Shown in pieces: positions 26,487 to 36,263 of a stretch of DNA of 40,599 nucleotides. Where the stretch lies: NCBI GenBank assembly GCA_025355645.1, contig JANXZG010000125.1, positions 1 through 40,599 on the forward strand, read 5' to 3'. The DNA comes from Gammaproteobacteria bacterium. Lineage in GTDB: Bacteria; Pseudomonadota; Gammaproteobacteria; Steroidobacterales; Steroidobacteraceae. The translations under genes and the position numbers were made by a program. Below the pieces are notes generated by a model. It made no database searches and was not told the DNA's origin. It was given only the letters and a program-made list of their open reading frames with translations. The first letter of the stretch is position 1, and each line of letters starts with the position of its first letter.

Positions 26487-29400
26487 ATGGGAGCGATAAA
26501 ACCCTTGAAAAGCGATGGCGCAGCCGCGCTCCGCGCCGACCCTGCACAGGCGTCGGCAGGAGCTACCGCGGAAGCAACGAATTGGGTTCTGCAGCGCCAG
26601 CTGAACGAGGCGCGGCGCGCCAATGGCGAGCTTGATTTCGATGTGTTCCTCCGCATCGTCAGTAAGCACTATGACCTGCTGGATCAGGAGCGCAGCGGTG
26701 TCGTGCGTTCCATGCAGGTCCTATCCGCCGAGGCGCAGGAGCTCGCCCGTGACACGCTCGCGCAATCCGCGGCCGAGGTGCAGAACATCCTCGATAACGT
26801 CAAGGATGCGATTGTCACGATCGATAGTGGTGGCAGCATAGAAACTTGCAATCCAATGGGTGAGCGGATCTTTGGTTATCCGCGTGCCGAGATACTCGGC
26901 CGCACGCTTGATTTCGTACTGCCTGAAATAGCCCCGCATGACGTGAGCCATTTCCTCGATGGCCTGGCGAGTCAAGGCGGCGAGGGGGCCACCGACATCG
27001 CGGCGCACCAGACTTGGTGCATTTCCCGCCTAGGACAGCGGGTCGCCGTGGAAATTGCCGTCAGCAAGGCTAAGTTGAGCCACGGCCACGGCTTTATTGT
27101 GTGCGTCCGGGATGTCACCGAGCGCCAGCTTGCCGAGCAGCTGATGCGCGAGAGCGAGGCACGCAACCGCACGCTGGTCGAGCATGCACCTGAGGCAATT
27201 CTCGTGCTCGACGTCGACCGGCGCAAATTCGTCGACGTTAACGAGAATGCCTGCCGATTCTTCAAGCTCTCGCGAGAGCGCTTGCTCGACTGCGACCCGG
27301 AGCAACTGAGCGCGGCGCGCGATCAGCAGGGCGCGATGGGTGTCACCCTGATCCATCACATCGATGCGGCGCTGGTCGGCTCCGCGCCAGTGTTTGAGTG
27401 GGAATACGGATCTGCCGCAGGCCACGCCATCCATTGCGAGGTTCGCTTTGTGCGCCTGCCAGGCGCCCACCGACGCCTGATCCGAATCAGCATCACGGAC
27501 ATCACGGTACGAAAGCGTAACGAGACCATCACTGCCGGCGAACGGCGGGTGTTTGAGAAAATTGCCGCAAGCACGGCGCTGCCGGAAATACTGGATGCGA
27601 TCGCCCGGATCATCGAAAGCGCTGTTGCGCTCAGTTCCTGCGCAATCAACATTCTCGAGGCCGGTGCCGGCATGCTGTCTTTTGGAGCGGCGCCCAGCCT
27701 GCCGCGCGAATTCCTCGCAGCCATGGACCACGCGCCGGTCGGCCTGCAGCATGGTTCCTGCGCCGCGGCCGCGCATCTTGCGAGGCCCATTCTGGTGGTC
27801 GACATCGAGACCGATGAGATCTGGGCGCTGCGGCGTGAAGTGGCTTCAGGCGCAGGGCTTTGCGGTGCCTGGTCTGCCCCGCTGATCGCCTCTGACGGAC
27901 AGGTCATGGGAGCGTTCACTGTGTACCGGCGCCAGTCAGGCGTGCACGGCCCGCAAGATCACGAGCTGATGACGCGTATGACGCAGATTGCGGGCATTGC
28001 GCTCGAGCGGCATCGCTCAGAAGAGGCGTTGCGGGCCAGCGAGGCGAAATTCCGCGGGCTCTTCGAAAGTGTCCTCGAGGGCGTGTACCGCTCGACACTC
28101 GATGGGCGCTTTATCGCAGTCAACTCCGCCTTCGCGCAGATGCTTGGCTACGACTCAGCCGAGGAATTGTGCCGCGTGCCTTGCGCAGCGATTTACGCGC
28201 AACCGGCCGAGCGCGACGCCTATGTACGGCTGATCGAGGTTGATGGCGAGATACGCTGTGAGGAAATCCTGCTCCGGCGCAAAGATGGCTCAACTGTGGT
28301 CGTGCTCGATAACTGCCGCGCGGTGCGCGATGAGCACGGCACGGCGACCGGATTCGAGGGCACGCTGATCGACGTGACCGAGCGCAAGCGCGCGGAGATG
28401 GCGATATTCGAGGCGAAGGAGCGCGCCCAGGTCACACTGCAGTCAATCGGCGATGCGGTCATCACAACGGACGCGCATGGGCTCATCGATTATCTGAATC
28501 CAGTCGCCGCGGGCCTGGTCGGCTGGGAGAACCGCGAGGCCCTGCACCGGCCCATTGGCGATGTGCTGAAGCTAATCGACGAACTGACCGAATCCACCGT
28601 CGAGTGCCCGGTCATGCAGGTGCTGCGCGAGGACCGGCCACTCGGCCTGTCGCAACAGACGGCGCTCGTGACGCGTCAGGGGCAGCGCATAGATGTGCAG
28701 CATTCGGCTGCGCCGATCCACGATCGCGATGGGAACCTGACCGGCACGGTCATCGTATTCCACGACATCAGCAAGGAGCGGCGCCTGCACCGCGCGCTGC
28801 ATTACCAAGCCTGTCATGATGCCCTTACCGGACTCATCAACCGTCGCGAGTTCGAGAACCGGCTCGCCGAAGCCGTCGAGGGCGTGCGCAAGAACGCGAA
28901 CTTGTGGCACGCATTGCTCTATCTTGACCTTGACCAATTCAAGCTCGTGAACGATACCTGCGGTCATGGAGCGGGGGATCAGCTGCTGAAACAGCTCACC
29001 GCGGTCCTGCAGTCACACATCCGCGGCGCCGATACACTGGGACGGCTCGGCGGCGACGAATTCGGCATTCTACTTCACGACATATCGATAGCCCAGGCGC
29101 AACGCGTCGCCGAGGTGTTGCGCGAATCGATACGAGACTACCGCTTCATCTGGCAGCGCAGCGTGCTGTCGGTCGGCGTCAGCATCGGCATTGTCGAGAT
29201 CGGCAGCGAAACGCTGAACGTTGCCGCCGTGTTGAGCGCCGCCGACATCGCCTGCTATTCGGCTAAGGACGGAGGGCGCGACCGGGTCAAGGTCTACACC
29301 TCGCTCGAAATACCCGAGCGGCATCGCGAGATGGACTGGGTGTCGAAGCTCTCGCGCGACTGCGAAGAGGGGCGATTCGAACTGTATTTCCAGCCCATCG

Positions 29401-30095
29401 TAGCGATCGACGCGGCATTGCCGGATCGCGAGCGGTTCGAGTTGCTGGCGCACTGGCGGGATGAATCCGGCATATTGATCAAGCCCGAAGAGTTTATCCC
29501 GGCGGCAGAGCGGTTCAACCTGGTTGCCTCTATCGACCGCTGGGTGCTGCGCCAGGCGCTCGATCAGCTGGCCCACCGGCGCGACTCGCGGTACCCTGCG
29601 TACACCGTGACGATCGGCATTTCAGGCAATACCCTGAACGATGACCGGTTTCTTGAGTACCTGAGCGCCGAATTGACCACGGGGCACTTCTCGCCGGGTG
29701 CGATCTGCCTGGAGATCACGGAAATCGCCGCCATCGCGAACCTTGCCAATGTGGGGCACTTCATGCGTCAGCTTCACGCCTGTGGATGCTGGTTTGCACT
29801 GGATGAGTTTGGCCGCGGACTCTCCTCATTCCAGTACCTGAAGAACCTGCCCATCGACTACCTGAAGATTGACGGCCAGTTCATCGAAAACATCGCGAGC
29901 GACCCGGTATCGCGCAGCATCGTGCAGGCCATCGCCAGCATCGGCAAGGCGATGGGCGTGCGCACGGTCGCAGAGCGGGTCGAGTCGCGCGAAGCACTCG
30001 CCGAATTGGGGCAGCTAGGCGTTGGCTTTGCGCAAGGCATCCATCTCGCTATGCCGCTAGCGGTTGCCGAGTTTCCGTACGCGCAAAAGCGCTAG
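26487..30095 (+). CDS. Multi-PAS/GAF diguanylate cyclase-phosphodiesterase (GGDEF-EAL)
   Basis: A 1202-residue cytoplasmic c-di-GMP signalling protein without membrane segments. By eye: helical N-terminus (1-95), PAS1 (about 97-215), PAS2 (220-340), GAF (350-505), PAS3 (515-640), PAS4 (650-765), GGDEF (775-940), EAL (945-1195). The GGDEF motif is intact (855-859), with an RxxD inhibitory site RGAD (846-849), so cyclase activity is expected. The EAL domain keeps Glu985 (ELL for EAL), EITE, the Lys of YLKID and AERVE. However, the metal-ligand Asn of the VNxS strand is Gly1044 (IGIS) and DDFG is DEFG (1106-1109), so phosphodiesterase activity is doubtful. The ATG has no good ribosome-binding site. 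It stands alone between typA and a convergent catabolic operon. Confidence 0.92.
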   Translation: MGAIKPLKSDGAAALRADPAQASAGATAEATNWVLQRQLNEARRANGELDFDVFLRIVSKHYDLLDQERSGVVRSMQVLSAEAQELARDTLAQSAAEVQNILDNVKDAIVTIDSGGSIETCNPMGERIFGYPRAEILGRTLDFVLPEIAPHDVSHFLDGLASQGGEGATDIAAHQTWCISRLGQRVAVEIAVSKAKLSHGHGFIVCVRDVTERQLAEQLMRESEARNRTLVEHAPEAILVLDVDRRKFVDVNENACRFFKLSRERLLDCDPEQLSAARDQQGAMGVTLIHHIDAALVGSAPVFEWEYGSAAGHAIHCEVRFVRLPGAHRRLIRISITDITVRKRNETITAGERRVFEKIAASTALPEILDAIARIIESAVALSSCAINILEAGAGMLSFGAAPSLPREFLAAMDHAPVGLQHGSCAAAAHLARPILVVDIETDEIWALRREVASGAGLCGAWSAPLIASDGQVMGAFTVYRRQSGVHGPQDHELMTRMTQIAGIALERHRSEEALRASEAKFRGLFESVLEGVYRSTLDGRFIAVNSAFAQMLGYDSAEELCRVPCAAIYAQPAERDAYVRLIEVDGEIRCEEILLRRKDGSTVVVLDNCRAVRDEHGTATGFEGTLIDVTERKRAEMAIFEAKERAQVTLQSIGDAVITTDAHGLIDYLNPVAAGLVGWENREALHRPIGDVLKLIDELTESTVECPVMQVLREDRPLGLSQQTALVTRQGQRIDVQHSAAPIHDRDGNLTGTVIVFHDISKERRLHRALHYQACHDALTGLINRREFENRLAEAVEGVRKNANLWHALLYLDLDQFKLVNDTCGHGAGDQLLKQLTAVLQSHIRGADTLGRLGGDEFGILLHDISIAQAQRVAEVLRESIRDYRFIWQRSVLSVGVSIGIVEIGSETLNVAAVLSAADIACYSAKDGGRDRVKVYTSLEIPERHREMDWVSKLSRDCEEGRFELYFQPIVAIDAALPDRERFELLAHWRDESGILIKPEEFIPAAERFNLVASIDRWVLRQALDQLAHRRDSRYPAYTVTIGISGNTLNDDRFLEYLSAELTTGHFSPGAICLEITEIAAIANLANVGHFMRQLHACGCWFALDEFGRGLSSFQYLKNLPIDYLKIDGQFIENIASDPVSRSIVQAIASIGKAMGVRTVAERVESREALAELGQLGVGFAQGIHLAMPLAVAEFPYAQKR

Positions 30096-30106
30096 GCAAG
30101 CTTGCC
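30095..30106. repeat. 12-bp palindrome between convergent stop codons
   Basis: GGCAAGCTTGCC is a perfect palindrome beginning in the last base of the GGDEF-EAL stop codon and ending 1 nt before the stop codon of fahA on the other strand. It could form a short hairpin in both transcripts, but there is no T-run, so a bidirectional terminator role is only possible. Confidence 0.3.
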
Positions 30107-30107
30107 G

Positions 30108-31418
30108 CTAGGCGGGCCGGATCAGGGCCGATGCCTCGCCCAAGCCGATTGAGGCAAAGCCTTCGCGCTCGCAGCGGGCACGCAGGATCACGCGGTCGCC
30201 GTCTTCAAGGAACATGCGCTGCTCGCCTGATTTCAGGTTGATCGCGGTGCTGCCCCCATGCGTCATTTCGAGCAGCGAGCCGGCTTCCTCGGGCAGGGGT
30301 CCTGATAAAGTTCCGCTGCCAAATAAATCGCCCGGGCGCAAGTTACATCCGCCCACGGTGTGGTGCGCCAACATCTGCGCAATGCTCCAATGCGCGTGAC
30401 GGAAGTTCGAGCGCGCGAGGCGCTCAGGCGCGGCACCGCGGCTTCGCATGGCCGCCGTTTCCAGGTGCACCGACAGCTCCATGTCAAAGCCGCTCGCGGC
30501 GTGCACCTGCGCGGATTCAAGGTAGGGAAGCAGGGGCTGGTCGGTGCCCACCCGGACCAGCGGCACCCGAAATGGCGCGAGCGCTTCCAGGGTAATGATC
30601 CATGGGGAAATCGTCGTCGCGAAATTCTTTCCGAGGAACGGCCCGAGCGGCTGTCCCTCCCAACTTTGCACGTCACGCGCTGACCAATCGTTCAGCAGGC
30701 ACAGGCCGAAGATATGTGCCTCGGCCGCATCGACTGGTACGCTCGTGCCCTGCGCATTGCCGCAGCCCACAAATATTCCGACCTCGAGTTCATAGTCCAA
30801 GCGCTTGCTTGGCCCGAATACCGGCCGATCCGCGCCTTTGGGCAGGCTTTGGCCCTTCGGCCGCCTGACCGCCTGTTCCGTGACGCCGATCGAGGAGACG
30901 CGGCCGTGATATCCAATCGGCATCCAGGCATAGTTTGGCGTCAATGGATTATCGGGCCGGAACAGCTTGCCCACGGCCAGCGCATGATACTTCGACGCGT
31001 AGAAATCCGTGTAGTCCCCGATCTCAGCCGGAAGCGTCAGTTCGGCATGCGCCTGCGGCACCAGGCAGCGGCTGATCTGGGACTGACGCGTCGCGCCCTC
31101 GCGCAGCATCTCAAAGAGTGCCAGGCGCAGTGCGTGCCATGCAGCAGGCCCCTGTTGCATCAGCTCGTTCAGCGCGGCTTTGCTGGCGGCGCTGAGCGCG
31201 CGCGCGGCAAGCGGGTCATCAAGCGGGACCTGTAGCGCGGCGAGATCCACGATCTGGTCGCCAATGGCCACGCCGCCGCGAAATTGCTTCTCGGTGCCGC
31301 GGCGCCGGAACACGCCAAAGGGAAGATTCTGGATCGGAAAATCGCCCTTTGGATCGTTGGCGCTGCTAACCCAACTGCGCGTTTCACCGTTGTGCGTCGA
31401 ATTCAGTGCGGCGTTCAC
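30108..31418 (-). CDS. fahA: Fumarylacetoacetase
   Basis: A 436-residue enzyme hydrolysing fumarylacetoacetate to fumarate and acetoacetate, the last step of tyrosine breakdown. An SH3-like N-terminal domain (PFGVFRRRG) precedes the FAH core. Visible are metal and catalytic residues in [12 protein letters not shown] (Asp and the catalytic His), the acidic pair in [23 protein letters not shown], and [10 protein letters not shown]. The Gly-rich FGSGTLSGP closes the active-site region. It overlaps the homogentisate dioxygenase gene by 4 nt, third in the HPPD-HmgA-FahA operon. Maleylacetoacetate isomerase, needed between HmgA and FahA, is not in the window. Confidence 0.96.
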   Translation of the reverse strand: MNAALNSTHNGETRSWVSSANDPKGDFPIQNLPFGVFRRRGTEKQFRGGVAIGDQIVDLAALQVPLDDPLAARALSAASKAALNELMQQGPAAWHALRLALFEMLREGATRQSQISRCLVPQAHAELTLPAEIGDYTDFYASKYHALAVGKLFRPDNPLTPNYAWMPIGYHGRVSSIGVTEQAVRRPKGQSLPKGADRPVFGPSKRLDYELEVGIFVGCGNAQGTSVPVDAAEAHIFGLCLLNDWSARDVQSWEGQPLGPFLGKNFATTISPWIITLEALAPFRVPLVRVGTDQPLLPYLESAQVHAASGFDMELSVHLETAAMRSRGAAPERLARSNFRHAHWSIAQMLAHHTVGGCNLRPGDLFGSGTLSGPLPEEAGSLLEMTHGGSTAINLKSGEQRMFLEDGDRVILRARCEREGFASIGLGEASALIRPA

Positions 31419-32722
31419 GGGCCGCCCTGCGTCGCGCTCGAAAAGTTATGCGGCAGCGTCGCCCAGCACTGGTCATAGTCATCCTGCCGTTGCGGCAGCG
31501 CGAGCGCCGCGGCTGTCGGACACAGCACGCCGCGGGTTTCGAACATGAAGGCCATGGTGGATTCCAGGCGCTCGGGACGGGTGGTATCCGCGGCCAGCGC
31601 CTTCTCGAAGCTGCCCTTGTCCGGTCCGTGGCCGCTCATGCAGTTGTGCACCGAAGCACCGCCGGGCAGGAAGCCGCCCTGCTTGGCATCGTACTCACCT
31701 TCGATCAGTCCCATGAATTCGCTGGCCACATTGCGGTGAAACCATGGCGGACGAAACGTGTTGGTCATCGCGAGCCAGCGCGGCGGGAAAATCGCAAAGT
31801 CCAGATTGTCAACGCCCGGCGTGTCGCACTGCGACTGCAGCACCAGGAATATGGACGGATCCGGATGATCGTAGCTGACCGAGCCGATCGTGTTGAAGCG
31901 GCGTAGGTCATACCTGTAGGGCACGTTAGAGCCGTGCCAGGCCACCACGTCGAGCGGCGAGTGATCAATCGACGCTGACCAGAGCGAGCCGCCGAATTTG
32001 GCCGTCAGTTCAAAGTCCCCTGAAAGATCCTCATACCACGCGACCGGCGTCTGGAAATCGCGCGCATGCGCAAGTCCGTTCGAGCCGATCGGCCCAAGAT
32101 CCGGCAGGCGCAACGGTGCGCCGAAATTCTCGCATACGTAGCCACGGGTCGCGCCGTCCGGCAATTCGACTCGAAAACGCAACCCGCGCGGCAATACCGC
32201 AATCTGCAGCGGCCCTATGTCCAGAATCCCGAGTTCGGTCAGCAGCCGTAGTCGCCCCTGTTGCGGCACGATCAGCAGTTCCGCATCGGCGTCATAGAAA
32301 TATCGTTTTTGCATCGGCCGGTTGGCAACGTACCAGTGGATCGCGCAACCGGTATGCGATGCCCATGAGCCGGTGGCCGCGATCGTGAAAAGGCCGTCAA
32401 GAAAATCCAGCGGCTCGGTCGCGGGTATCGGCAGCGGACTCCAGCGCAGCCGATTCGGCGACAACGCCGCACCGTCGAAGCTGCCGACCAGCTGGCGCGG
32501 CGGATGTGGACGGAAACTTCCATGCACGGCCGCCGGCTTGATCCGGTACAACCAGGAGCGGCGGTTGCTGTGGCGGGGTACCGTAAATGCAGTGCCCGAC
32601 CATTGCTCTGCATACAAGCCAAAGGGACATCGCTGCGGCGAGTTTTGACCGACCGGAAGTGCCCCGGCGAGCGCCTCGGTCGAGAATTCATTGCCGAAGC
32701 CGCTTTGGTAGCGAAGCGTCAC
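31415..32722 (-). CDS. hmgA: Homogentisate 1,2-dioxygenase
   Basis: A 435-residue non-haem iron dioxygenase that opens the ring of homogentisate to maleylacetoacetate. The N-terminus [14 protein letters not shown] is diagnostic. The iron site is visible in [13 protein letters not shown] (His and Glu), with further conserved His in [14 protein letters not shown]. Length is that of the family. It overlaps HPPD by 4 nt upstream and fahA by 4 nt downstream, so the three are translationally coupled and likely controlled from the promoter region at 33829-33902. Confidence 0.97.
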   Translation of the reverse strand: MTLRYQSGFGNEFSTEALAGALPVGQNSPQRCPFGLYAEQWSGTAFTVPRHSNRRSWLYRIKPAAVHGSFRPHPPRQLVGSFDGAALSPNRLRWSPLPIPATEPLDFLDGLFTIAATGSWASHTGCAIHWYVANRPMQKRYFYDADAELLIVPQQGRLRLLTELGILDIGPLQIAVLPRGLRFRVELPDGATRGYVCENFGAPLRLPDLGPIGSNGLAHARDFQTPVAWYEDLSGDFELTAKFGGSLWSASIDHSPLDVVAWHGSNVPYRYDLRRFNTIGSVSYDHPDPSIFLVLQSQCDTPGVDNLDFAIFPPRWLAMTNTFRPPWFHRNVASEFMGLIEGEYDAKQGGFLPGGASVHNCMSGHGPDKGSFEKALAADTTRPERLESTMAFMFETRGVLCPTAAALALPQRQDDYDQCWATLPHNFSSATQGGP

Positions 32723-33828
32723 GGCTTATCCCTGGGCGCCGGTTTCTTGAGTGTGCCGCGGCGGATCTGGTCGCGCTCCATGCTCACGAACAGCGCGCGG
32801 AAATTGCCGGCGCCGAAGCCCTGGTCGCCCCTGCGGTCGATGATCTCGAAGAAGATCGGCCCGATCAGCGTCTGCGTGAAGATCTGCAACAGGTAGCGGC
32901 CGCCTGCACCGTCGACCAGGATTCCGCGCCGCTGCAGCTCCTCGATCGGCATGTTATGGCCCGGCAGGCGCTCCTCAAGCATCTCGTAATAGGTATCGGG
33001 AGGCGGCGCCATGAACGGCATGCCGTTCGCCTTCAGGCGATCCCAGGTCGCGAGAATATCGTCGGTGCGCAGGGCGACATGTTGAATGCCTTCGCCGCGG
33101 TATTGCTCGATGAACTCCTGGATCTGATCCAGGTTGCCGCTGTCATCGTCGAATTTCGATTCATTGATGGGGATGCGGATCTTGCCGCAGGGGGCCGATA
33201 GCGCGCGGCTGGTCAGCCCGGTGTATTCGCCACTAACGTCGAAATACTGCTGCTCGCGAAAGTTAAATATCCGCCGGTAAAAGTCGTAGAAATAATCCAT
33301 CCGGCCCTTGCGCACGTTATGCGTCAGGTGATCAATCTCCAGCAATCCGGCACCCACAGGGCTGCGGGCTGCTCCCGGCAGCACCCGGAAGTCGATGTCG
33401 TAGATGGACGGATCGGTGTAGCGATCGACCAGGTAGATCAGGCTACCGCCGATCCCCTCGATCGCCGGTATGTTCAGTTCCATCGGACCCACGGTGCCCT
33501 TGACCTCGACCGCGCCTTTGCCAAGCGCGCCGCGCAGCGCGAGCGCCGCGTCCTTGACGCGAAAGGCCATGGCGCAGGCGCTTGGGCCATGCTGCCGTGC
33601 AAAATTCTGGGCGAGGCTGCCGGGCTCCGCATTGACGATGAAGTTGATTTCGCCTTGGCGGTACAGGCTCACATCCTTGGAGCGATGACGGGCTATGCGC
33701 GAAAAGCCCATCGTCTCGAACAACTGGCCAAGGGCGGCTGTATCGGGCGCGGTGTACTCGACGAACTCGAATCCATCGGTCCCCAGCGGGTTTTCCCAAG
33801 TGGGCGGTTCGGTTGCAGTCTGGGTCAT
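32719..33828 (-). CDS. hppD: 4-hydroxyphenylpyruvate dioxygenase
   Basis: A 369-residue vicinal-oxygen-chelate Fe(II) enzyme converting 4-hydroxyphenylpyruvate to homogentisate. The iron ligands are in EIDHLTHNV (His), [11 protein letters not shown] (His) and [13 protein letters not shown] (Glu), and the C-terminal [12 protein letters not shown] is typical. ATG at 33826-33828 has AAGG 10 nt upstream; the open frame to 33891 would cross the palindromic operator and is rejected. It is first gene of the minus-strand catabolic operon and diverges from the MarR-type regulator. Confidence 0.96.
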   Translation of the reverse strand: MTQTATEPPTWENPLGTDGFEFVEYTAPDTAALGQLFETMGFSRIARHRSKDVSLYRQGEINFIVNAEPGSLAQNFARQHGPSACAMAFRVKDAALALRGALGKGAVEVKGTVGPMELNIPAIEGIGGSLIYLVDRYTDPSIYDIDFRVLPGAARSPVGAGLLEIDHLTHNVRKGRMDYFYDFYRRIFNFREQQYFDVSGEYTGLTSRALSAPCGKIRIPINESKFDDDSGNLDQIQEFIEQYRGEGIQHVALRTDDILATWDRLKANGMPFMAPPPDTYYEMLEERLPGHNMPIEELQRRGILVDGAGGRYLLQIFTQTLIGPIFFEIIDRRGDQGFGAGNFRALFVSMERDQIRRGTLKKPAPRDKP

Positions 33829-33870
33829 CTCGGCTTGCCTTGCAGTGGGGTCTGGGCCATCATAGTAGTT

Positions 33871-33886
33871 AGTTGCGCGCGCAACT
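33871..33886. promoter_or_regulatory. Perfect 16-bp palindrome, probable MarR-family operator
   Basis: AGTTGCGCGCGCAACT is fully self-complementary and lies between the divergent hppD and MarR-type genes, 43 bp before hppD and 17 bp before the regulator's start. TTGC/GCAA palindromes of this size are typical of MarR-family operators, so autoregulation plus control of hppD-hmgA-fahA is the natural reading. It is not experimentally supported here. Confidence 0.65.
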
Positions 33887-33902
33887 GTCAACGGGAGATC
33901 AG

Positions 33903-34370
33903 GTGGCGAACGGGAAGTCTGTCACAGTGCCCGAACTGCAGCTCTCCGAGTTCGTGCCGTTTCGGCTGAACCGGCTCGCTGCGGCGGTCAGCGAACATTT
34001 GTCGGTGATCTATCGCGAGCGCTTCGGCCTCGAGATTCCGGAATGGCGGGTCCTCGTGACCATCGGCCGACATGCGGGCTGCACGGCCCAGCAGATCGTG
34101 CAAAGCACCCGCATGCACAAGACACGCGTGAGCCGGGCTGTGGCGGCGTTGCGCAGGCGCACACTGCTCGAAAGTGCAGCCGGTGCCGAGGATGCACGCG
34201 AGCTGCATCTTCGGCTGACGCCTTCCGGGCGGCGTATCTATGCCTCGCTCGTACCGCTCGCGCTCGCCCGAGAAAGCGAGTTGCTGGCCTGCCTCGGGGA
34301 GTCGCAACGGGAGGGCCTGATGCGGGGGATCCGCGTACTGGAGTCATCGCTGGGGCTGGAGCGCGAATGA
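33903..34370 (+). CDS. MarR-family transcriptional regulator
   Basis: About 155 residues with a winged helix-turn-helix: [44 protein letters not shown] region, wing segment around [19 protein letters not shown], and a C-terminal dimerisation helix. GTG at 33903-33905 is chosen because GGGAG precedes it at suitable spacing; the open frame extends to 33873, inside the palindrome. Its TGA overlaps the ATG of phhA (ATGA), so regulator and phenylalanine hydroxylase are co-translated. It probably represses the divergent tyrosine pathway and its own operon, relieved by an aromatic metabolite such as a phenylpyruvate or homogentisate; the ligand is inference. Confidence 0.9.
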   Translation: MANGKSVTVPELQLSEFVPFRLNRLAAAVSEHLSVIYRERFGLEIPEWRVLVTIGRHAGCTAQQIVQSTRMHKTRVSRAVAALRRRTLLESAAGAEDARELHLRLTPSGRRIYASLVPLALARESELLACLGESQREGLMRGIRVLESSLGLERE

Positions 34371-35161
34371 AGGATCATACGATTCCGCAGGACTGGGGCA
34401 GGTACAGCGCCGCGGAGCACGCGTTGTGGGACCAGCTATATGCGCGCCAATCGGCGCTGCTGACGGGGCGCGCCGCGCAACCATTCCTCGATGGGCTGAA
34501 AGTCCTGCAGTTGTCGAATTCAGGCATCCCTAATTTCGAGGAATTGTCCGAGCGCCTGCACAAGGCCACGGGTTGGATCGTCGTTGCGGTTCCCGGCCTT
34601 GTGCCGGACGAGGTGTTCTATGAGCACCTCGCCAACCGGCGTTTTGTGGCGGGGCGTTTCCTGCGCACGCCTGAGCAGGCGGAGTACTTGCAGGAGCCGG
34701 ATGTATTCCACGACGTGTTCGGGCACGTGCCGCTGTTATCCAACCCGGTATTCGCCGATTACATGCAGGCCTATGGACGGGGCGGCCTGCGGGCGACGCA
34801 GCTTGGGGCCATTCATCGGCTCGCGCGCCTGTACTGGTATACGGTGGAGTTTGGCCTGATCCGTCAGCACGGGCAGTTGCGATTGTATGGCGCCGGAATT
34901 GTCTCCTCCCGCGGCGAATCGATCTACGCACTCGAGGATCCCAGGCCGAACCGGCTGGGATTCGAATTACGACGGGTCATGCGCACCAAGTACCGCATCG
35001 ATGATTACCAGGACAATTATTTTGTCATCGACAGCTTCGAGGAATTGTTGCGCGAAACGCTCGAGACCGACTTCGCGCCCTTATACAAAGAGATGGCTGA
35101 ACAGCCGGACCTCGAAATTGGCGCGATCCTGCCCGGCGACCGCAGGATTGCGCTCACCTGA
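34367..35161 (+). CDS. phhA: Phenylalanine 4-monooxygenase
   Basis: A 264-residue pterin-dependent non-haem iron hydroxylase making tyrosine from phenylalanine. Iron ligands His115 and His120 (HDVFGH) and Glu161 (YTVEFGL) are all present, and the conserved GIPNFEELS and PDVFHDVFGHVPLL blocks match the bacterial family. ATG at 34367 overlaps the MarR stop; the longer open frame to 34043 is out-of-frame reading through the regulator. The usual partner pterin-4a-carbinolamine dehydratase (phhB) is not in the window. It feeds tyrosine to the divergent HPPD-HmgA-FahA operon; a tyrosine aminotransferase must be elsewhere. Confidence 0.96.
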   Translation: MKDHTIPQDWGRYSAAEHALWDQLYARQSALLTGRAAQPFLDGLKVLQLSNSGIPNFEELSERLHKATGWIVVAVPGLVPDEVFYEHLANRRFVAGRFLRTPEQAEYLQEPDVFHDVFGHVPLLSNPVFADYMQAYGRGGLRATQLGAIHRLARLYWYTVEFGLIRQHGQLRLYGAGIVSSRGESIYALEDPRPNRLGFELRRVMRTKYRIDDYQDNYFVIDSFEELLRETLETDFAPLYKEMAEQPDLEIGAILPGDRRIALT

Positions 35162-35640
35162 TGCGGGTCCGTGAATATGGTGAGGCCGATCGACCGGCCC
35201 TGGTCGAGCAGTTCCAGGCGCTGAACCAGTATGAGGATCTTATCTCCGGAGATCGGGGCACCGATCGGCCGGGTGCTATCGATAGCCTGGACACGGCGCT
35301 TCGCCGTGTCAGGGACAGCAGCGGCTCGGCGCTGGTTACCGAACATCAGGGCCAAGTGGTCGGCCTGTTGTTCGTAGTTATTGAAGCGGATGCCGTGTTT
35401 GCGCGCGCGGAGCTACGGCAGCATGCGCATGTGGCGGAATTTTTTGTGCGCGACGCCGCGCGTGGCGCGGGCGTGGGCAGGGCATTGCTCGGCGCTGCCG
35501 AGCAATTCACGGCGGCGCGCGGATTGACGCGCTTGACGGTGGACGTCCTTAGCGATAATTCGGACGCATTGGCCGCTTACGCGCGCCTGGGATTTACGGC
35601 CTATTCGTCCAGCCTGTCAAAACCCGTACAGGTTTCCTGA
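35161..35640 (+). CDS. GNAT-family N-acetyltransferase
   Basis: A 159-residue acetyltransferase. The acetyl-CoA motif is RGAGVGRALL within AEFFVRDAARGAGVG, and the final strand-helix SDNSDALAAYARLGFTAYS is typical of GNAT proteins. Its ATG shares one base with the phhA stop (TGATG), so it is probably co-transcribed with the regulator and phhA. The substrate is unknown; N-acetylation of an aromatic amino acid or amine would fit the neighbours but is speculation. Confidence 0.88.
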   Translation: MRVREYGEADRPALVEQFQALNQYEDLISGDRGTDRPGAIDSLDTALRRVRDSSGSALVTEHQGQVVGLLFVVIEADAVFARAELRQHAHVAEFFVRDAARGAGVGRALLGAAEQFTAARGLTRLTVDVLSDNSDALAAYARLGFTAYSSSLSKPVQVS

Positions 35641-35686
35641 AGCGTCCAATCTTTTACGGCCTGACCAGATTGCCGTGGGGCGCGGC

Positions 35687-36235
35687 TTACGAGTTGTCGA
35701 CCAGGCTCGCAAGGTCCTCGGCATGCTCCTCTTCCTTGGCGAGAATGGACTCAAGCAGCCGCTTCGTCGTGGGATCATCATGTCCGAGATACGCGATCAT
35801 CTCTTTGTAGGACTCGATCGCCACCCGCTCTGCGACCAGATCCTCGCGGATCATGTCCGTCAAGGTAGACCCCTCGATGTACTCGGCATGACTGCGTTCC
35901 GTCAAGCCGTTTGGACTGAAATTGGGCTCACCATCGAGCTGTACAATTCGTTCGGCGAGCTGGTCGGCATGCTGCAACTCCTCGTTCGCATGCTCAAGAA
36001 ACTCCTTCTTAACGGCGTCCGACTGCATCCCCTTCGCCATGAAGTAATGGCGCCGGTAGCGCAGCGTGCAGACAAGCTCGGTCGCGAGTGCCTCGTTCAG
36101 CAGGCGCAGAACCGTCTCGCGGTTGGCCGCGTAACTTGGGGTGACAGCGCCGCTGTCCACGTGTTGTCGCGCACGTTCGCGCAGCGTTTTCGTATCGCTG
36201 ATCCCCGGTGTCCCTTTAGCTTTTGTTTCTTTCAT
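35687..36235 (-). CDS. Ferritin-like diiron protein (bacterioferritin type)
   Basis: A 182-residue four-helix ferritin-like protein. The diiron ligands are all visible: Glu53, Glu86-xx-His89 (EELQHA), Glu136 (VAERVAIESY) and Glu168-xx-His171 (EEEHAED). This spacing fits bacterioferritin/Dps-like ferroxidase centres; no obvious haem-ligand Met was identified. ATG at 36233-36235 has GGAAAAG upstream. It is the last gene of the minus-strand unit with YqjD/YqjE-type genes, so a role in iron storage or oxidative-stress protection is likely. Confidence 0.88.
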   Translation of the reverse strand: MKETKAKGTPGISDTKTLRERARQHVDSGAVTPSYAANRETVLRLLNEALATELVCTLRYRRHYFMAKGMQSDAVKKEFLEHANEELQHADQLAERIVQLDGEPNFSPNGLTERSHAEYIEGSTLTDMIREDLVAERVAIESYKEMIAYLGHDDPTTKRLLESILAKEEEHAEDLASLVDNS

Positions 36236-36263
36236 ATCTTTTCCACTGTGAATGCCGAGCGGC

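Noticed and set aside
33829..33891. Upstream extension of hppD
   Set aside because: It crosses the palindromic operator; ATG at 33828 has a ribosome-binding site and the normal family start.
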